Position numbers and translations under genes: made by a program | In this document: positions 1-7,996 of the stretch, in pieces | Numbering within the stretch: the first letter of the stretch is position 1 | Layout of the letters: each line of letters opens with the position of its first letter | The notes under the pieces: model-generated | Told to the model about the DNA's origin: nothing | Seen by the model: only the letters and a program-made list of their open reading frames with translations | The model's database searches: none | Source: Maritalea sp051251695 | GTDB taxonomy: Bacteria; Pseudomonadota; Alphaproteobacteria; Rhizobiales; Devosiaceae | Direction of reading: 5' to 3' | Assembly: GCF_051251695.1 (NCBI RefSeq) | Contig: NZ_JBPOEU010000011.1 | Location: forward strand, 1 to 64,000 | Length of the DNA: 64,000 nucleotides

Positions 1-57
1 ATAGGGGCTACGATGAACCAAAAATCATCTCTTACGCAATCATATCAATCTGTCTAA
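1..57 (+). CDS. C-terminal end of an upstream gene (partial, unknown)
   Basis: The frame is open from the window edge and ends with TAA at 55-57; the last residues read MNQKSSLTQSYQSV. The stop overlaps an ATG at 57 (TAATG), the kind of tight coupling seen throughout the following phage operon, so this is probably the tail of the preceding phage gene rather than a free peptide. Function cannot be judged from this fragment. Confidence 0.35.
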   Translation: MGATMNQKSSLTQSYQSV

Positions 58-574
58 TGAACGCTGACGGGATACAGGCAAAACCCTTTCAGGATATGCG
101 GCTGTTTTTGCGACCGACAGCCAAGACCTTGGAGGGTTTAGTGAACGCATTCTAGCAGGTGCATTCGCCAGATCGTTGGCGGCAGCGCCGGACGTGGTAG
201 CCCTTTATGACCACGACCGGCGCGCCATTCTTGGCCGCACCAAGTCAGGCACGTTGAGACTTGAAGAAGATCAACGCGGTTTGAAATTCGAAATCAACGC
301 GCCCGATACCACTGTTGGACGCGATGTATTGGAAATGGTTGGACGTGGCGATGTAACCGGCGCGTCGTTTGCCTTCACTGCAAAAGAGCAACGCTGGATC
401 GAAACGCCCAACGGACTACAGCGGGAACTGATCGACGTTGATTTGCATGATGTGACCATCACGCCCTCACCCGCATATTTGGACACAGAAGTCGCTCGAC
501 GATCAATGCCAGGTACTTGCACTTTCCAAGCCTATGCAGAACGGCAACTCAAGATATTGGAGATGATCCGATGA
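57..574 (+). pseudogene. HK97-type prohead protease, frameshifted near its 5' end
   Basis: Prohead proteases of the U35 family cleave scaffold segments of the capsid protein during phage head maturation. From about 92 onward the frame ending at 574 reads a typical protease: GYAAVFA, then DLGGFSERI, the catalytic-His region VVALYDHD and the Ser region GASFAF, ending TITPSPAY. That frame has a TGA at 65 and no ATG. The ATG at 57 is in another frame, which stops in TAG near 153-155. One extra A in the A-run at 80-83 would join the two into an intact protein of about 172 aa, so a single-base deletion is likely; otherwise translation could only begin at a TTG such as 176. The stop overlaps the portal start (ATGA). 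Confidence 0.7.
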
Positions 575-1794
575 GCTTTTTCAACCGGCTACTTGGCCGT
601 GAAGAACGCGCAGTCATCAAAAGCTCAGACCCATATTTGGGCGAGTTCTTTGGCCAGCGAAATGGTGGTAGCGGCTACACCAACCCCGAACGGGCAAGCG
701 GCCTATCAGTGGCGAACGCTTGCATATCCATCATCTCGCAAAACCTCTCGGCGGTTCCGTGCAACCTTTACAAGCGCACCGACAATGGCGGACGGGACAA
801 ATCCAAACAGCACCCACTTTATGGCGTGTTGCAAAACTCAGCCAATGACACCCAAACCTCTTTTGAGGTGCGAGAGATGTTGCTGGTTTCTCTCCTCACC
901 AGTGGCAACGCCTACGCCGAAATCGTGTGGAACGCTAAAGGCCAAGCAACGGCCCTCAAGCCGATTGCAACCGGCAATGTAGCAGCGGAGAGATTGAATA
1001 GCGGACGCATCCGATACCGCGTTTCGCAACCCAACGGCAGCAACAAAACACTGGTGCAAGAGGAAATGCTGCACTTACGCTATCGCCTTGGCCCAGATGG
1101 TGTAACCGGACTTTCCCCGATCCAGATCGCAAGGGAAACCTTCAACCTCGCATTGTCGCAAAATGATCAGGCGTTCAAGCTATCGGACAAGGGCTTTCGA
1201 CCAGCCGGTGCATTGGTGTTTCCTGAAGCACTAGGGCGCGAAGCTGCACAGGCACTTAAGGCAGGTTTCCGAGAAAAGTTCATTGGAGCGGCCAATACCG
1301 GCGAAGTGATGGTGTTGGATGGCGGCGCCAAGTTCGAGCAAATATCGTTCAACTCACGCGACAGCGAATTCTTGGAAAGCCGCAAACTTTCGAACCTCGA
1401 CATATGTCGCGCCTTTGGCGTCCCTCCTACCGTCGCAGGGATCACGGACAACGCCACATATTCAAACACAGACCAAGAAAGCCGAGCCCTAGTGGTGCGG
1501 TGTTTGGCACCCATGGCCCGACGCATCGAACAGGCCATGAATGCAGCCCTGTTGCCGCCCATGGCGCGAAAGAACCTCTTTATTGAACATGACCTAGCCG
1601 GACTACTCAGAGGCGACCTCAAGGCACGTTATGAGGCTTATCGGATAGGTCGCGAATGGGGCTGGCTATCACCTAACGAAATCAGAGGTTGGGAGAACCT
1701 GCCCGAAATCGAAGGCGGTAGCGAATACCTGACGCCGCTCAACATGACAGCAATCAACGACCGGGAGACAGAGACCAATGACGAAGAAGCTTAG
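571..1794 (+). CDS. Phage portal protein (HK97 family)
   Basis: Portal proteins form the dodecameric ring through which DNA enters and leaves the capsid. The 407-aa product has the family look: an N-terminal segment ending in GLSVANACISIISQNLSAVP, a central block with LSPIQIARETFNLAL, and GVPPTVAG in the C-terminal third, with the length usual for HK97-type portals. I chose the ATG at 571 because it overlaps the protease stop as ATGA; a longer TTG reading from 517 lies inside the protease gene. The portal follows the protease here, the reverse of the common order, and no capsid or terminase gene lies between it and the integrase. Confidence 0.9.
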   Translation: MSFFNRLLGREERAVIKSSDPYLGEFFGQRNGGSGYTNPERASGLSVANACISIISQNLSAVPCNLYKRTDNGGRDKSKQHPLYGVLQNSANDTQTSFEVREMLLVSLLTSGNAYAEIVWNAKGQATALKPIATGNVAAERLNSGRIRYRVSQPNGSNKTLVQEEMLHLRYRLGPDGVTGLSPIQIARETFNLALSQNDQAFKLSDKGFRPAGALVFPEALGREAAQALKAGFREKFIGAANTGEVMVLDGGAKFEQISFNSRDSEFLESRKLSNLDICRAFGVPPTVAGITDNATYSNTDQESRALVVRCLAPMARRIEQAMNAALLPPMARKNLFIEHDLAGLLRGDLKARYEAYRIGREWGWLSPNEIRGWENLPEIEGGSEYLTPLNMTAINDRETETNDEEA

Positions 1795-1954
1795 ATGTAC
1801 GCAAGCCGAAGTTTCCCGTGTGATTAAGGGCATTCAAAGGAGCGGTGAAGAATTGGCCCGCCTTGAAATTGACCAAGACGGCAAGATCATCGCGATCCTC
1901 GGACGCCCCACGGAAAGCCAACTGGATAACCCTTGGGACGAGGAACTAAGATGA
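1778..1954 (+). CDS. Small conserved protein upstream of the integrase
   Basis: A 58-aa protein running MTKKLRCTQAEVSRVIKGI through to NPWDEELR. It overlaps the portal end by 17 bases and its TGA overlaps the integrase ATG as ATGA. Small proteins of this pattern (TQAEVSRVIK, RLEIDQDGKI, a closing NPWDEEL) are, as far as I recall, often found just before tyrosine integrases in alphaproteobacterial elements. The N-terminal part resembles a short helix-turn-helix, so an excisionase-like or regulatory role is possible, but this is inference. It is too short for default gene callers with a large cut-off. Confidence 0.65.
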   Translation: MTKKLRCTQAEVSRVIKGIQRSGEELARLEIDQDGKIIAILGRPTESQLDNPWDEELR

Positions 1955-3003
1955 AACGCAGAAATCTCCCAAAATATGTAAGCTGCCATAGAGACCAGCA
2001 CGGTCGCCCAAGATACCGTTTTCGAAAGAAAGGCTTCAATAGCTATTACTTCAAGTCTGCGCCGCATACTGAAGCGTTTCGTCAAGAGTACGACGCTTGC
2101 ATGCTAGGCGAGAAAGCTCCTCGGCTTGTACCCGGCAAAGACAGCATCAAGGCGGGGACGCTTACCGATCTTGTGCACCGATATTACGCCTCACCCAAGT
2201 TCCATGGACTTCGCGATTCAACAAAGCAGACTTACCGCAACCAGCTAAATCGCTTTTGCGACAAACACGGTGACAAACCAGTGCATTTGTTAAAGCGTAA
2301 ACATGTGGACGCAATTCTAGGCAAAATGCATGATCGCCCCGGAGCGGCAAATTCACTCCTTGATCGGCTCAAGCTCCTGTTCAAGTTCGCTGTGAACATT
2401 GAAATGCTACCAGTTAACCCACTGATCGGCATGGACGGGTTCAAAACGAACTCTGACGGTTTTCATTCTTGGACCGAGGATGACATACAAAAATTTGAGG
2501 CGACGCACACGGAGGGCAGCAAGGCACGCCTAGCGTACTCGTTGCTATTATACACCGGACAAAGGCGCTCAGACGTTGTTCGAATGGGTTGGCAGCACGT
2601 AGATGGCAACGCGATAAGCGTGGTGCAACAAAAGACCGGTGGACGCCTAGAATTGCCGCTACACCCCACTTTGCGCAAAGAACTTGGGCGACTGCCAAAA
2701 GACAATTTGACATTCGTCATGACCAGCTTTGGCAAGCCTTACACGGCCAACGGTTTCGGAAACTGGTTCCGCGACCAATGTGATCTGGCATCTTTGCCCC
2801 ACTGTTCCGCACATGGGTTACGCAAAGCAGCGGCAAGAAAACTGGCCGAGGCTGGATGCACCAATCAACAAATCAAAGCAGTAACTGGTCACCAGACAGA
2901 AGAAGAGGTGAACAGATACACACGGGCCGCTTCACAAAAGCAATTAGCGGAAAGTGCATTTGAAACGCTCACCAAAGGGCAAAACACGAACAAAAATGTC
3001 TAA
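1951..3003 (+). CDS. Tyrosine recombinase / phage integrase
   Basis: Site-specific recombinase of 350 aa, expected to integrate the element at the neighbouring tRNA-Ser gene. The N-terminal part (about 1-60) is a short basic arm-binding region, residues about 70-160 the SAM-like core-binding domain, and about 175-340 the catalytic domain. The active-site set is complete: Arg205 in TGQRRSD, Lys228 in QQKTGG, His288 and Arg291 in HGLR, His314 in TGHQ and the nucleophile Tyr323 in NRYTRAA. Start at 1951 is chosen over a TTG at 1933 because ATGA overlaps the upstream stop. The gene points at the 3' end of the tRNA, 66 bases away, so the element is probably still anchored at its original site. Confidence 0.93.
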   Translation: MKRRNLPKYVSCHRDQHGRPRYRFRKKGFNSYYFKSAPHTEAFRQEYDACMLGEKAPRLVPGKDSIKAGTLTDLVHRYYASPKFHGLRDSTKQTYRNQLNRFCDKHGDKPVHLLKRKHVDAILGKMHDRPGAANSLLDRLKLLFKFAVNIEMLPVNPLIGMDGFKTNSDGFHSWTEDDIQKFEATHTEGSKARLAYSLLLYTGQRRSDVVRMGWQHVDGNAISVVQQKTGGRLELPLHPTLRKELGRLPKDNLTFVMTSFGKPYTANGFGNWFRDQCDLASLPHCSAHGLRKAAARKLAEAGCTNQQIKAVTGHQTEEEVNRYTRAASQKQLAESAFETLTKGQNTNKNV

Positions 3004-3069
3004 CCAATCCAAAATCGTTAGACACTTGAAAGGTTAAACCATGGAAATCATTGACGAAATCAAAAAGGA

Positions 3070-3115
3070 TGGCGGAGAGACAGGGATTCGAACCCTGGAG
3101 ACGGTTACCCGCCTA
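3070..3115. other. Probable attachment-site half (tRNA-Ser 3' end)
   Basis: The 3' half of the tRNA gene, including an encoded CCA, faces the integrase. Integrases of this class usually recombine within the 3' half of a tRNA so that the gene is restored. I cannot see the other att copy, which would lie upstream of the window, so the exact core is not defined. Confidence 0.4.
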
Positions 3116-3159
3116 CACGCGTTCCAGGCGTGCGCCTTCGACCACTCGGCCACCTCTCC
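3070..3159 (-). tRNA. tRNA-Ser (anticodon GGA)
   Basis: Read on the minus strand the gene begins GGAGAGGTGGCCGAG, has the anticodon stem CACGC/GCGTG around the loop CTGGAAC (anticodon GGA, for UCC/UCU), a long variable arm typical of tRNA-Ser, the T-loop GGTTCGAATCC, and ends CTCTCCG followed by a genome-encoded CCA. All stems pair. It decodes serine codons, and its 3' end is the likely integration site of the phage-like element to its right. Confidence 0.97.
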
Positions 3160-3163
3160 GGCG

Positions 3164-3211
3164 CGACAGTAGAACTGTCGGAACATAGTCAGAGATAAGC
3201 ATTGGCTTATC
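3164..3211. repeat. Two small perfect hairpins next to the tRNA-Ser 5' end
   Basis: Inverted repeat CGACAGT-AGA-ACTGTCG at 3164-3180 is followed by GATAAGC-ATTG-GCTTATC at 3194-3211. They lie just upstream of the tRNA promoter on the minus strand. Neither is followed by a T-run. They may be tRNA leader structures or protein sites; I see nothing else in the 3212-3431 gap before the next gene. Confidence 0.4.
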
Positions 3212-3431
3212 CATTCATTTAAAGACGATTGGGTTGGTCGGTATGTCCGGCCAGTCCTGAGCCCTTATAATCGCAAGCGGCAAATCAATTGAATTTACGC
3301 CAGCAATCGGGCGCACTATACTCATCGCGAAACTGATCGCAAGTGTTCACTTATGCGTTGAGCGCTTGAAACGCATATTTTGCATGCCTATTATCGAAAT
3401 AACGCAACAAAATCCCCCAAGAAAGTTCCCC

Positions 3432-3767
3432 ATGAAGATGATTACGCGCCTTATAGGCTCTTTATTTTTGGCGCTTATGCTGATTTTCATAGTGATGGAC
3501 GGCGCTAAAATTCTTAGTTCAAACGAATTGGCGTTTTCGCCTCTGGGCCAAGTTTGGTTCCAGATCGACCGGGCAATAGGCAGTTTAACCCTGAATACAC
3601 TCCAAGCTGTTGTACAAAGATATGTACATCCGTTCATTTGGGATCCGATTATTGTGACAGTTCTTGGTGCGCCAGCTTGGCTTTTTTGCGCAGTATTGGG
3701 CGTTTTGTTTCTTTATTTGGGGCGCACCCGCACCCGCGAACGTTATAAACATATCGACGAACTTTAA
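3432..3767 (+). CDS. Small inner-membrane protein of unknown function
   Basis: A 111-aa protein with two hydrophobic segments: about residues 4-23 (ITRLIGSLFLALMLIFIVM) and about 73-96 (IVTVLGAPAWLFCAVLGVLF). Between them is a 45-residue stretch that could be periplasmic, and the C-terminus is basic (GRTRTRERYK). I chose the ATG at 3432, which has AAGAAAG eight bases before it, over earlier in-frame starts that add a non-conserved N-terminus. It lies 14 bases before msrA and is probably co-transcribed. I do not recognise a named family; it may be a membrane protein found beside msrA in related genomes. Confidence 0.75.
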   Translation: MKMITRLIGSLFLALMLIFIVMDGAKILSSNELAFSPLGQVWFQIDRAIGSLTLNTLQAVVQRYVHPFIWDPIIVTVLGAPAWLFCAVLGVLFLYLGRTRTRERYKHIDEL

Positions 3768-3781
3768 AAAAGGCTTACGCA

Positions 3782-4366
3782 ATGGACATCAGTGCGACCA
3801 ATTTTGCTCACCACGTAAATGGCAATCCCATTGAAGGACCTTATCCTGAAGGTAACCAATCCATCTATTTGGCGTTGGGATGTTTTTGGGGGGCCGAACG
3901 GCTGTTTTGGCGACTAGACGGCGTTTGGGTTACCGCCGTTGGCTATCAAGGTGGAAGCCAGCAAAACCCCACTTACCAGCAAGTTTGTTCTGGCAACACC
4001 GGACACACAGAAGCTGTATTGGTGAATTTTGATCCCACCCAAATTTCTTTAGAAGAAATTCTTGTGCATTTTTGGCAAGAGCATGATCCGACCCAAGGCA
4101 ACCGGCAAGGAAATGATGTGGGAAGCCAGTATAGATCTGCGATCTATTTCACGTCCAAAGAACAAGAAGCTGTAGTTCGCGCCAGCCAAGAGGCATACAC
4201 CGCCTCACTAAAGACAAGCGGTTTTGGACCTATTACGACTGAAATTGGGGCCGCGGGAACCTTTTATTTTGCTGAAGAATATCATCAGCAATATTTGTCT
4301 AAGAACCCAGGCGGGTATTGCGGTCTTAAAGGCACGGGCGTTAGCTGCACAATCGGTGGCGCGTAA
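3782..4366 (+). CDS. msrA: Peptide methionine (S)-S-oxide reductase MsrA
   Basis: Reduces the S-epimer of methionine sulfoxide in oxidised proteins, a cytoplasmic repair reaction fed by thioredoxin. The nucleophilic Cys34 lies in the signature GCFWGAE, followed by GVWVTAVGYQGG, the substrate-binding QYRSAIYF and EYHQQYL. A resolving Cys is in GGYCG, with a second in GVSC near the end. At 194 aa it is a normal full-length MsrA. It is flanked by a small membrane protein and a YjbR-like gene in the same direction with tiny gaps, so a short operon is likely. No msrB is visible here. Confidence 0.95.
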   Translation: MDISATNFAHHVNGNPIEGPYPEGNQSIYLALGCFWGAERLFWRLDGVWVTAVGYQGGSQQNPTYQQVCSGNTGHTEAVLVNFDPTQISLEEILVHFWQEHDPTQGNRQGNDVGSQYRSAIYFTSKEQEAVVRASQEAYTASLKTSGFGPITTEIGAAGTFYFAEEYHQQYLSKNPGGYCGLKGTGVSCTIGGA

Positions 4367-4369
4367 TTG

Positions 4370-4726
4370 ATGTTATCCAGAGAGGAATTTGAAGCGTTTT
4401 GCTTCACGCTGCCACATGCGACTCATGTGGTGCAGTGGGGCAACGCTTCGGTTTTTAAGATTGGCGGCAAAATATTTGCGCTTTATAGCCGTTGGGATGA
4501 TGCGGATTGCGATGTCGTCAACTTTAAGTGTTCGGATCAGTCATTCGCGATTTTGCCAACCCAGGAAGGCATTGAACCGGCTAAATATCTTGCCCGGGCC
4601 AAATGGGTGCAGGTACGCGAAGAAGCGGGATGGGATGAGGCGACGTTCCACGCCTACATTCAACAAGCCTATGATATTATTGTTGGCAAGCTCACCAAGA
4701 AAGCTCGGGCGGAGCTCGGTTTATAA
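4370..4726 (+). CDS. MmcQ/YjbR family DNA-binding-like protein
   Basis: A 118-aa protein with the YjbR/MmcQ pattern: an N-terminal helix (LSREEFEAFCFTLPHAT), a strand core with FKIGGKIFALYS, the segment VNFKCSDQSF, and a C-terminal helical part ending in LTKKARAEL. Members have a CyaY-like DNA-binding fold; no enzymatic role is established. ATG at 4370 lies three bases after the msrA stop, suggesting co-transcription; a TTG at 4367 would add one residue. Confidence 0.85.
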   Translation: MLSREEFEAFCFTLPHATHVVQWGNASVFKIGGKIFALYSRWDDADCDVVNFKCSDQSFAILPTQEGIEPAKYLARAKWVQVREEAGWDEATFHAYIQQAYDIIVGKLTKKARAELGL

Positions 4727-4793
4727 TAAAACTTGTGCCGTTCAGCACTGCTTGGTTTAATGGCGCTGAATTTATTTTTTGCGAGCCAATGTT

Positions 4794-5363
4794 ATGAAAA
4801 TTATCGGTGCGGTTTTTGGTTTATTTTTTTTACTGGTTCTTTCAGGTTGCGCAACCCTAAGCAAATCCCAATGTCAAACTGGTGACTGGCGCAGCATTGG
4901 TGAAAATGACGGGCGGTCTGGATATTCCTCTGCGCGGTTCACAGAACATAGTGAGGCCTGCACCAAGCACGGTATCGCCGCAGATCGGGGCCTTTACGAA
5001 CAGGGAAGAAAAATCGGGTTGCGTTCTTACTGTACGCCTGCAAACGCTGCAAAAGTAGGCTTAGCAGGACGATCTTATCGCAATGTTTGTGAAGGAGATA
5101 TTGGGCTTAGTTTTGCGCGTATTCATCGCCAAGCAAATGACGTCTATTCAATCGACCAAGACATTGAGGGGATAAATTCTGAAATAAGCACACTCACCAA
5201 AAAACTGGCTGATCCGGCAACGCTACAAACCGAGCGAGATAGCATTGCCAGTGACATCCGATTTTTAGGCTATGATTTATCGAACAAGCAACGAGACCGA
5301 TCGCGCGAAGATGCAGAGCTTCGCCAAGTCTTACTAGAAGAACAGGCTAGACTATCGCGTTAA
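4794..5363 (+). CDS. DUF2799-type lipoprotein
   Basis: A 189-aa predicted lipoprotein. The signal peptide MKIIGAVFGLFFLLVL is followed by the lipobox LSGC, with Cys at about residue 19. The mature part has the DUF2799 pattern of spaced Cys and Gly: CQTGDWRSIGENDGRSG, C..HG..AD...Y..GR..GLRSYC, GLAGRSY..VC. The last 60 residues are charged and likely coiled coil. The family has no known biochemical role. The start at 4794 gives an ideal signal peptide. An intrinsic terminator follows the stop. Confidence 0.8.
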   Translation: MKIIGAVFGLFFLLVLSGCATLSKSQCQTGDWRSIGENDGRSGYSSARFTEHSEACTKHGIAADRGLYEQGRKIGLRSYCTPANAAKVGLAGRSYRNVCEGDIGLSFARIHRQANDVYSIDQDIEGINSEISTLTKKLADPATLQTERDSIASDIRFLGYDLSNKQRDRSREDAELRQVLLEEQARLSR

Positions 5364-5369
5364 AGAAAA

Positions 5370-5388
5370 AGGCGGCCATTGGCCGCCT
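5370..5388. terminator. Bidirectional intrinsic terminator
   Basis: GC-rich inverted repeat GGCGGCC/GGCCGCC separated by ATT, with A-rich sequence before it and T-rich sequence after it. It lies between two convergent genes (the DUF2799 lipoprotein and the peroxiredoxin) and can serve both. Confidence 0.8.
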
Positions 5389-5413
5389 TCGTTTTCTCGT
5401 TACATATTGATCC

Positions 5414-6049
5414 CTAAGATTTAGGCTGCTTTACGATACGCAAATATGGTTTCACTTCGTTCCAACCATCCGGGAATTTCTTCTTCGCGTCATCGTTAGA
5501 TAGCGCAGGAACGATGATGACATCATCGCCATCGGTCCAGTTTACTGGTGTCGCCACTTGATGTTTAGCGGTGAGCTGCAATGAGTCAATCACACGCAAC
5601 ACTTCATCAAAGTTACGACCAGTTGATGCCGGATATTCAATTTTCAGTTTAACCTTTTTGTCTGGCCCAATCACAAAGACAGACCGCACCGTAAGGGTGT
5701 TGTCAGCTTTGGGGTGGATCATTGAATAAAGATTGGCAACCGTTTTGTCTGGGTCTGCGATCAACGGGAAGTTAAGCGCGGTACCTTGGGTCTCTTCAAT
5801 ATCGTCAACCCATGCCTTATGCTCTTCAATCGGATCAACAGAAAGGCCGAGCACTTTTACATCACGTTTTTCAAATTCTGGCTTTAGCTTTGCGGTGTAA
5901 CCAAGTTCGGTCGTGCAAACGGGCGTAAAATTCTTCGGGTGTGAAAACAACACTGCCCAATGACCGTCAATATAGTCGTGAAACTTGATCCGGCCTTCAG
6001 TTGTATCTGCTTCAAAATTTGGGGCTTCGTCGCCAAGTAGCAATCCCAT
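5414..6049 (-). CDS. 1-Cys peroxiredoxin (Prx6-like)
   Basis: Reduces hydrogen peroxide and alkyl hydroperoxides in the cytoplasm. The peroxidatic Cys45 lies in HPKNFTPVCTTELG, and the long 211-aa form with the C-terminal domain (WTDGDDVIIVPALS..., FPDGW) is that of the Prx6/AhpC-TSA group rather than the 2-Cys AhpC group. No second conserved resolving Cys is obvious. I chose the ATG at 6049 because AAGGATAAG stands in front of it; the reading from 6100 lacks a ribosome site. It converges with the lipoprotein gene across a shared terminator and has its own promoter region. Confidence 0.92.
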   Translation of the reverse strand: MGLLLGDEAPNFEADTTEGRIKFHDYIDGHWAVLFSHPKNFTPVCTTELGYTAKLKPEFEKRDVKVLGLSVDPIEEHKAWVDDIEETQGTALNFPLIADPDKTVANLYSMIHPKADNTLTVRSVFVIGPDKKVKLKIEYPASTGRNFDEVLRVIDSLQLTAKHQVATPVNWTDGDDVIIVPALSNDDAKKKFPDGWNEVKPYLRIVKQPKS

Positions 6050-6243
6050 ATTCTTATCCTTCTTTAAAAATTCTACTATCTCTAATATGTGGTGTAGCAC
6101 GTCAAAATAGAATATCAGTTTTTGAGATTATTTTTGCCAAGTTTTAGCCATATCGGGGATCATTTTTTACCCCCGCATCATGCTGCGCGCAATCAAACCA
6201 ATCGCGATTAGAACTGCCTCTTAAAAAAAACCGAACGGCAATC

Positions 6244-7893
6244 TTAGTGGCCTGCATCCAATCGGCCGGTTTGCAGATCATAGTCCGTCGCGACGGCATA
6301 TTCGGGATCGTCTTCAGCGGGCTCAACCAACTGGCCTGCATTTTTAAGCAGCGTTTTACAATCATTGGACAGGTGCCGAAGTTTCAGTTTCGTGCCGTTG
6401 GCTTCATATCTTGCGGCCAAAGCTTCAATCGCTTGCAAACCTGAATGATCAACAACCCGAGACCCTGCAAAGTCGATAATAACGGTTTCGGGGTCATCTT
6501 TGGGATCAAACAGGATGCTAAAGCTTTCGATGGAACCAAAGAACAGCGGCCCTTCAAGCTTATAGATCTTTTCCTTGTCGCCTTCATGGTAGCCCGGTGT
6601 TGATGCATGCATGCGTGTTGAAGCGTTCCAGGCGTAAACCAGCGCTGAAACAATAACCCCCACCACCACAGCCGTGGCCAAATCAGTCGCTACGGTCACA
6701 ACTGTCACCAACACGATAACAAATGCATCTGCGCGCGGAATACGCATCATGATTTTGATAGAGCGCCATGCGAATGTGCCGATCACCACCATGAACATAA
6801 CACCCACCAACGCCGCCAGAGGGATCAGTTCAATCCAACTTGACGCAAATAGGATGAAAGCCAGTAAGAACAGGGCAGCGGAAATACCGGACCAGCGCGT
6901 ACGGCCGCCCGATTTAACGTTGATCATGGACTGACCAATCATCGCGCAACCGCCCATGCCACCAAAAAATCCGGTGACCAAATTGGCAAGGCCTTGCGCA
7001 ATGCTTTCTTTAGAGGCCCCGCCCTTTGTTTGGGTGATTTCGGCAACAAGGTTGAGTGTCAGCAAGGATTCAATCAAGCCAATCGCCGCTAGAATCACAG
7101 CGTATGGCAAAATGATCTGCAAGGTTTCCCAAGTCAGCGGCACCATTGGAACATGAAATGCAGGTAATCCGCCTTTGATGGACGCCAAGTCGCCAACGCG
7201 CGGTACATCTAAGTTGAGTACGATCACTGCAATCGACACTGCGCCAATGGCAAGCAGTGGTGCGGGAACCGCTTTGATATATTTACCGCCCCAGTGAATG
7301 ATCATCATCGTTACAATGGTCAAAAAGAGCATCAAATATAGGGGCATTCCGGTCATCCATTCGCCGCCAGCAACACCATGTCCGCCGCCACTTGCGGTTC
7401 CGGGCACTTGAAACTGACTGAGCTGTGCCAAGAAAATAACGATGGCAAGACCGTTCACAAAGCCCAACATCACAGGATGGGGGACCATGCGAATGAACTT
7501 GCCCCAGCGCATAATACCAACGACAATTTGAATGATGCCCATCAGCACAACAGTGGCGAACAAATATTCAATACCGTGCTGAGCAACCAGCGAAACCATA
7601 ACCACGGCCAAAGCCCCGGTCGCACCTGAAATCATCCCCGGACGGCCGCCCAACGTCGCTGTAATCAACCCAACTATAAACGCGGCATAAAGACCAACAA
7701 GAGGGTGAACACCTGCAACGAATGCGAAAGCGACGGCCTCTGGCACGAGCGCCAAGGCAACGGTTAAGCCCGCAAGCACATCGATACGAAGTTGAGCTGC
7801 GGACGGCACGCCAAAACCATCGGCGCTTGCGACTAGAAAACGATTGAACAAAATAGTGATCTCGCTGATATGAATGTGAGACAAAAATCTCAC
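6244..7893 (-). CDS. SulP family anion transporter with STAS domain
   Basis: A 549-aa inner-membrane transporter for sulfate, bicarbonate or a dicarboxylate. The N-terminal 420 residues hold about 10-12 transmembrane segments with SulP signatures (AGLTVALALVPEAVAFAF, GVHPLVGLYAAF, GGRPGMISGATGA). The C-terminal 110 residues are a cytosolic STAS domain (ETVIIDFAGSRVVDHSGLQAIEAL). The GTG start at 7893 has AGGGG six bases in front of it. No carbonic anhydrase or sulfur-assimilation gene is adjacent, so the substrate stays open; bicarbonate/sodium symport (BicA-like) is one option. A CCGTTCGG palindrome followed by T8 just after the stop could be a weak terminator. Confidence 0.9.
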   Translation of the reverse strand: MRFLSHIHISEITILFNRFLVASADGFGVPSAAQLRIDVLAGLTVALALVPEAVAFAFVAGVHPLVGLYAAFIVGLITATLGGRPGMISGATGALAVVMVSLVAQHGIEYLFATVVLMGIIQIVVGIMRWGKFIRMVPHPVMLGFVNGLAIVIFLAQLSQFQVPGTASGGGHGVAGGEWMTGMPLYLMLFLTIVTMMIIHWGGKYIKAVPAPLLAIGAVSIAVIVLNLDVPRVGDLASIKGGLPAFHVPMVPLTWETLQIILPYAVILAAIGLIESLLTLNLVAEITQTKGGASKESIAQGLANLVTGFFGGMGGCAMIGQSMINVKSGGRTRWSGISAALFLLAFILFASSWIELIPLAALVGVMFMVVIGTFAWRSIKIMMRIPRADAFVIVLVTVVTVATDLATAVVVGVIVSALVYAWNASTRMHASTPGYHEGDKEKIYKLEGPLFFGSIESFSILFDPKDDPETVIIDFAGSRVVDHSGLQAIEALAARYEANGTKLKLRHLSNDCKTLLKNAGQLVEPAEDDPEYAVATDYDLQTGRLDAGH

Positions 7894-7996
7894 GTTAAAC
7901 CCCTGAATGCTGGCGTTTAACGCAGTTTGACGTCAATGGCAAGTTACGGACAATGCGGTGTGGATTTCGAACTTGTTATGAATAGCGTGCAAACGA

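Noticed and set aside
3041..3172. Small open frame reading across the tRNA-Ser gene on the plus strand
   Set aside because: It simply translates the antisense of the tRNA (GGETGIRTLETV type), a well-known artefact; the tRNA fold explains the sequence.
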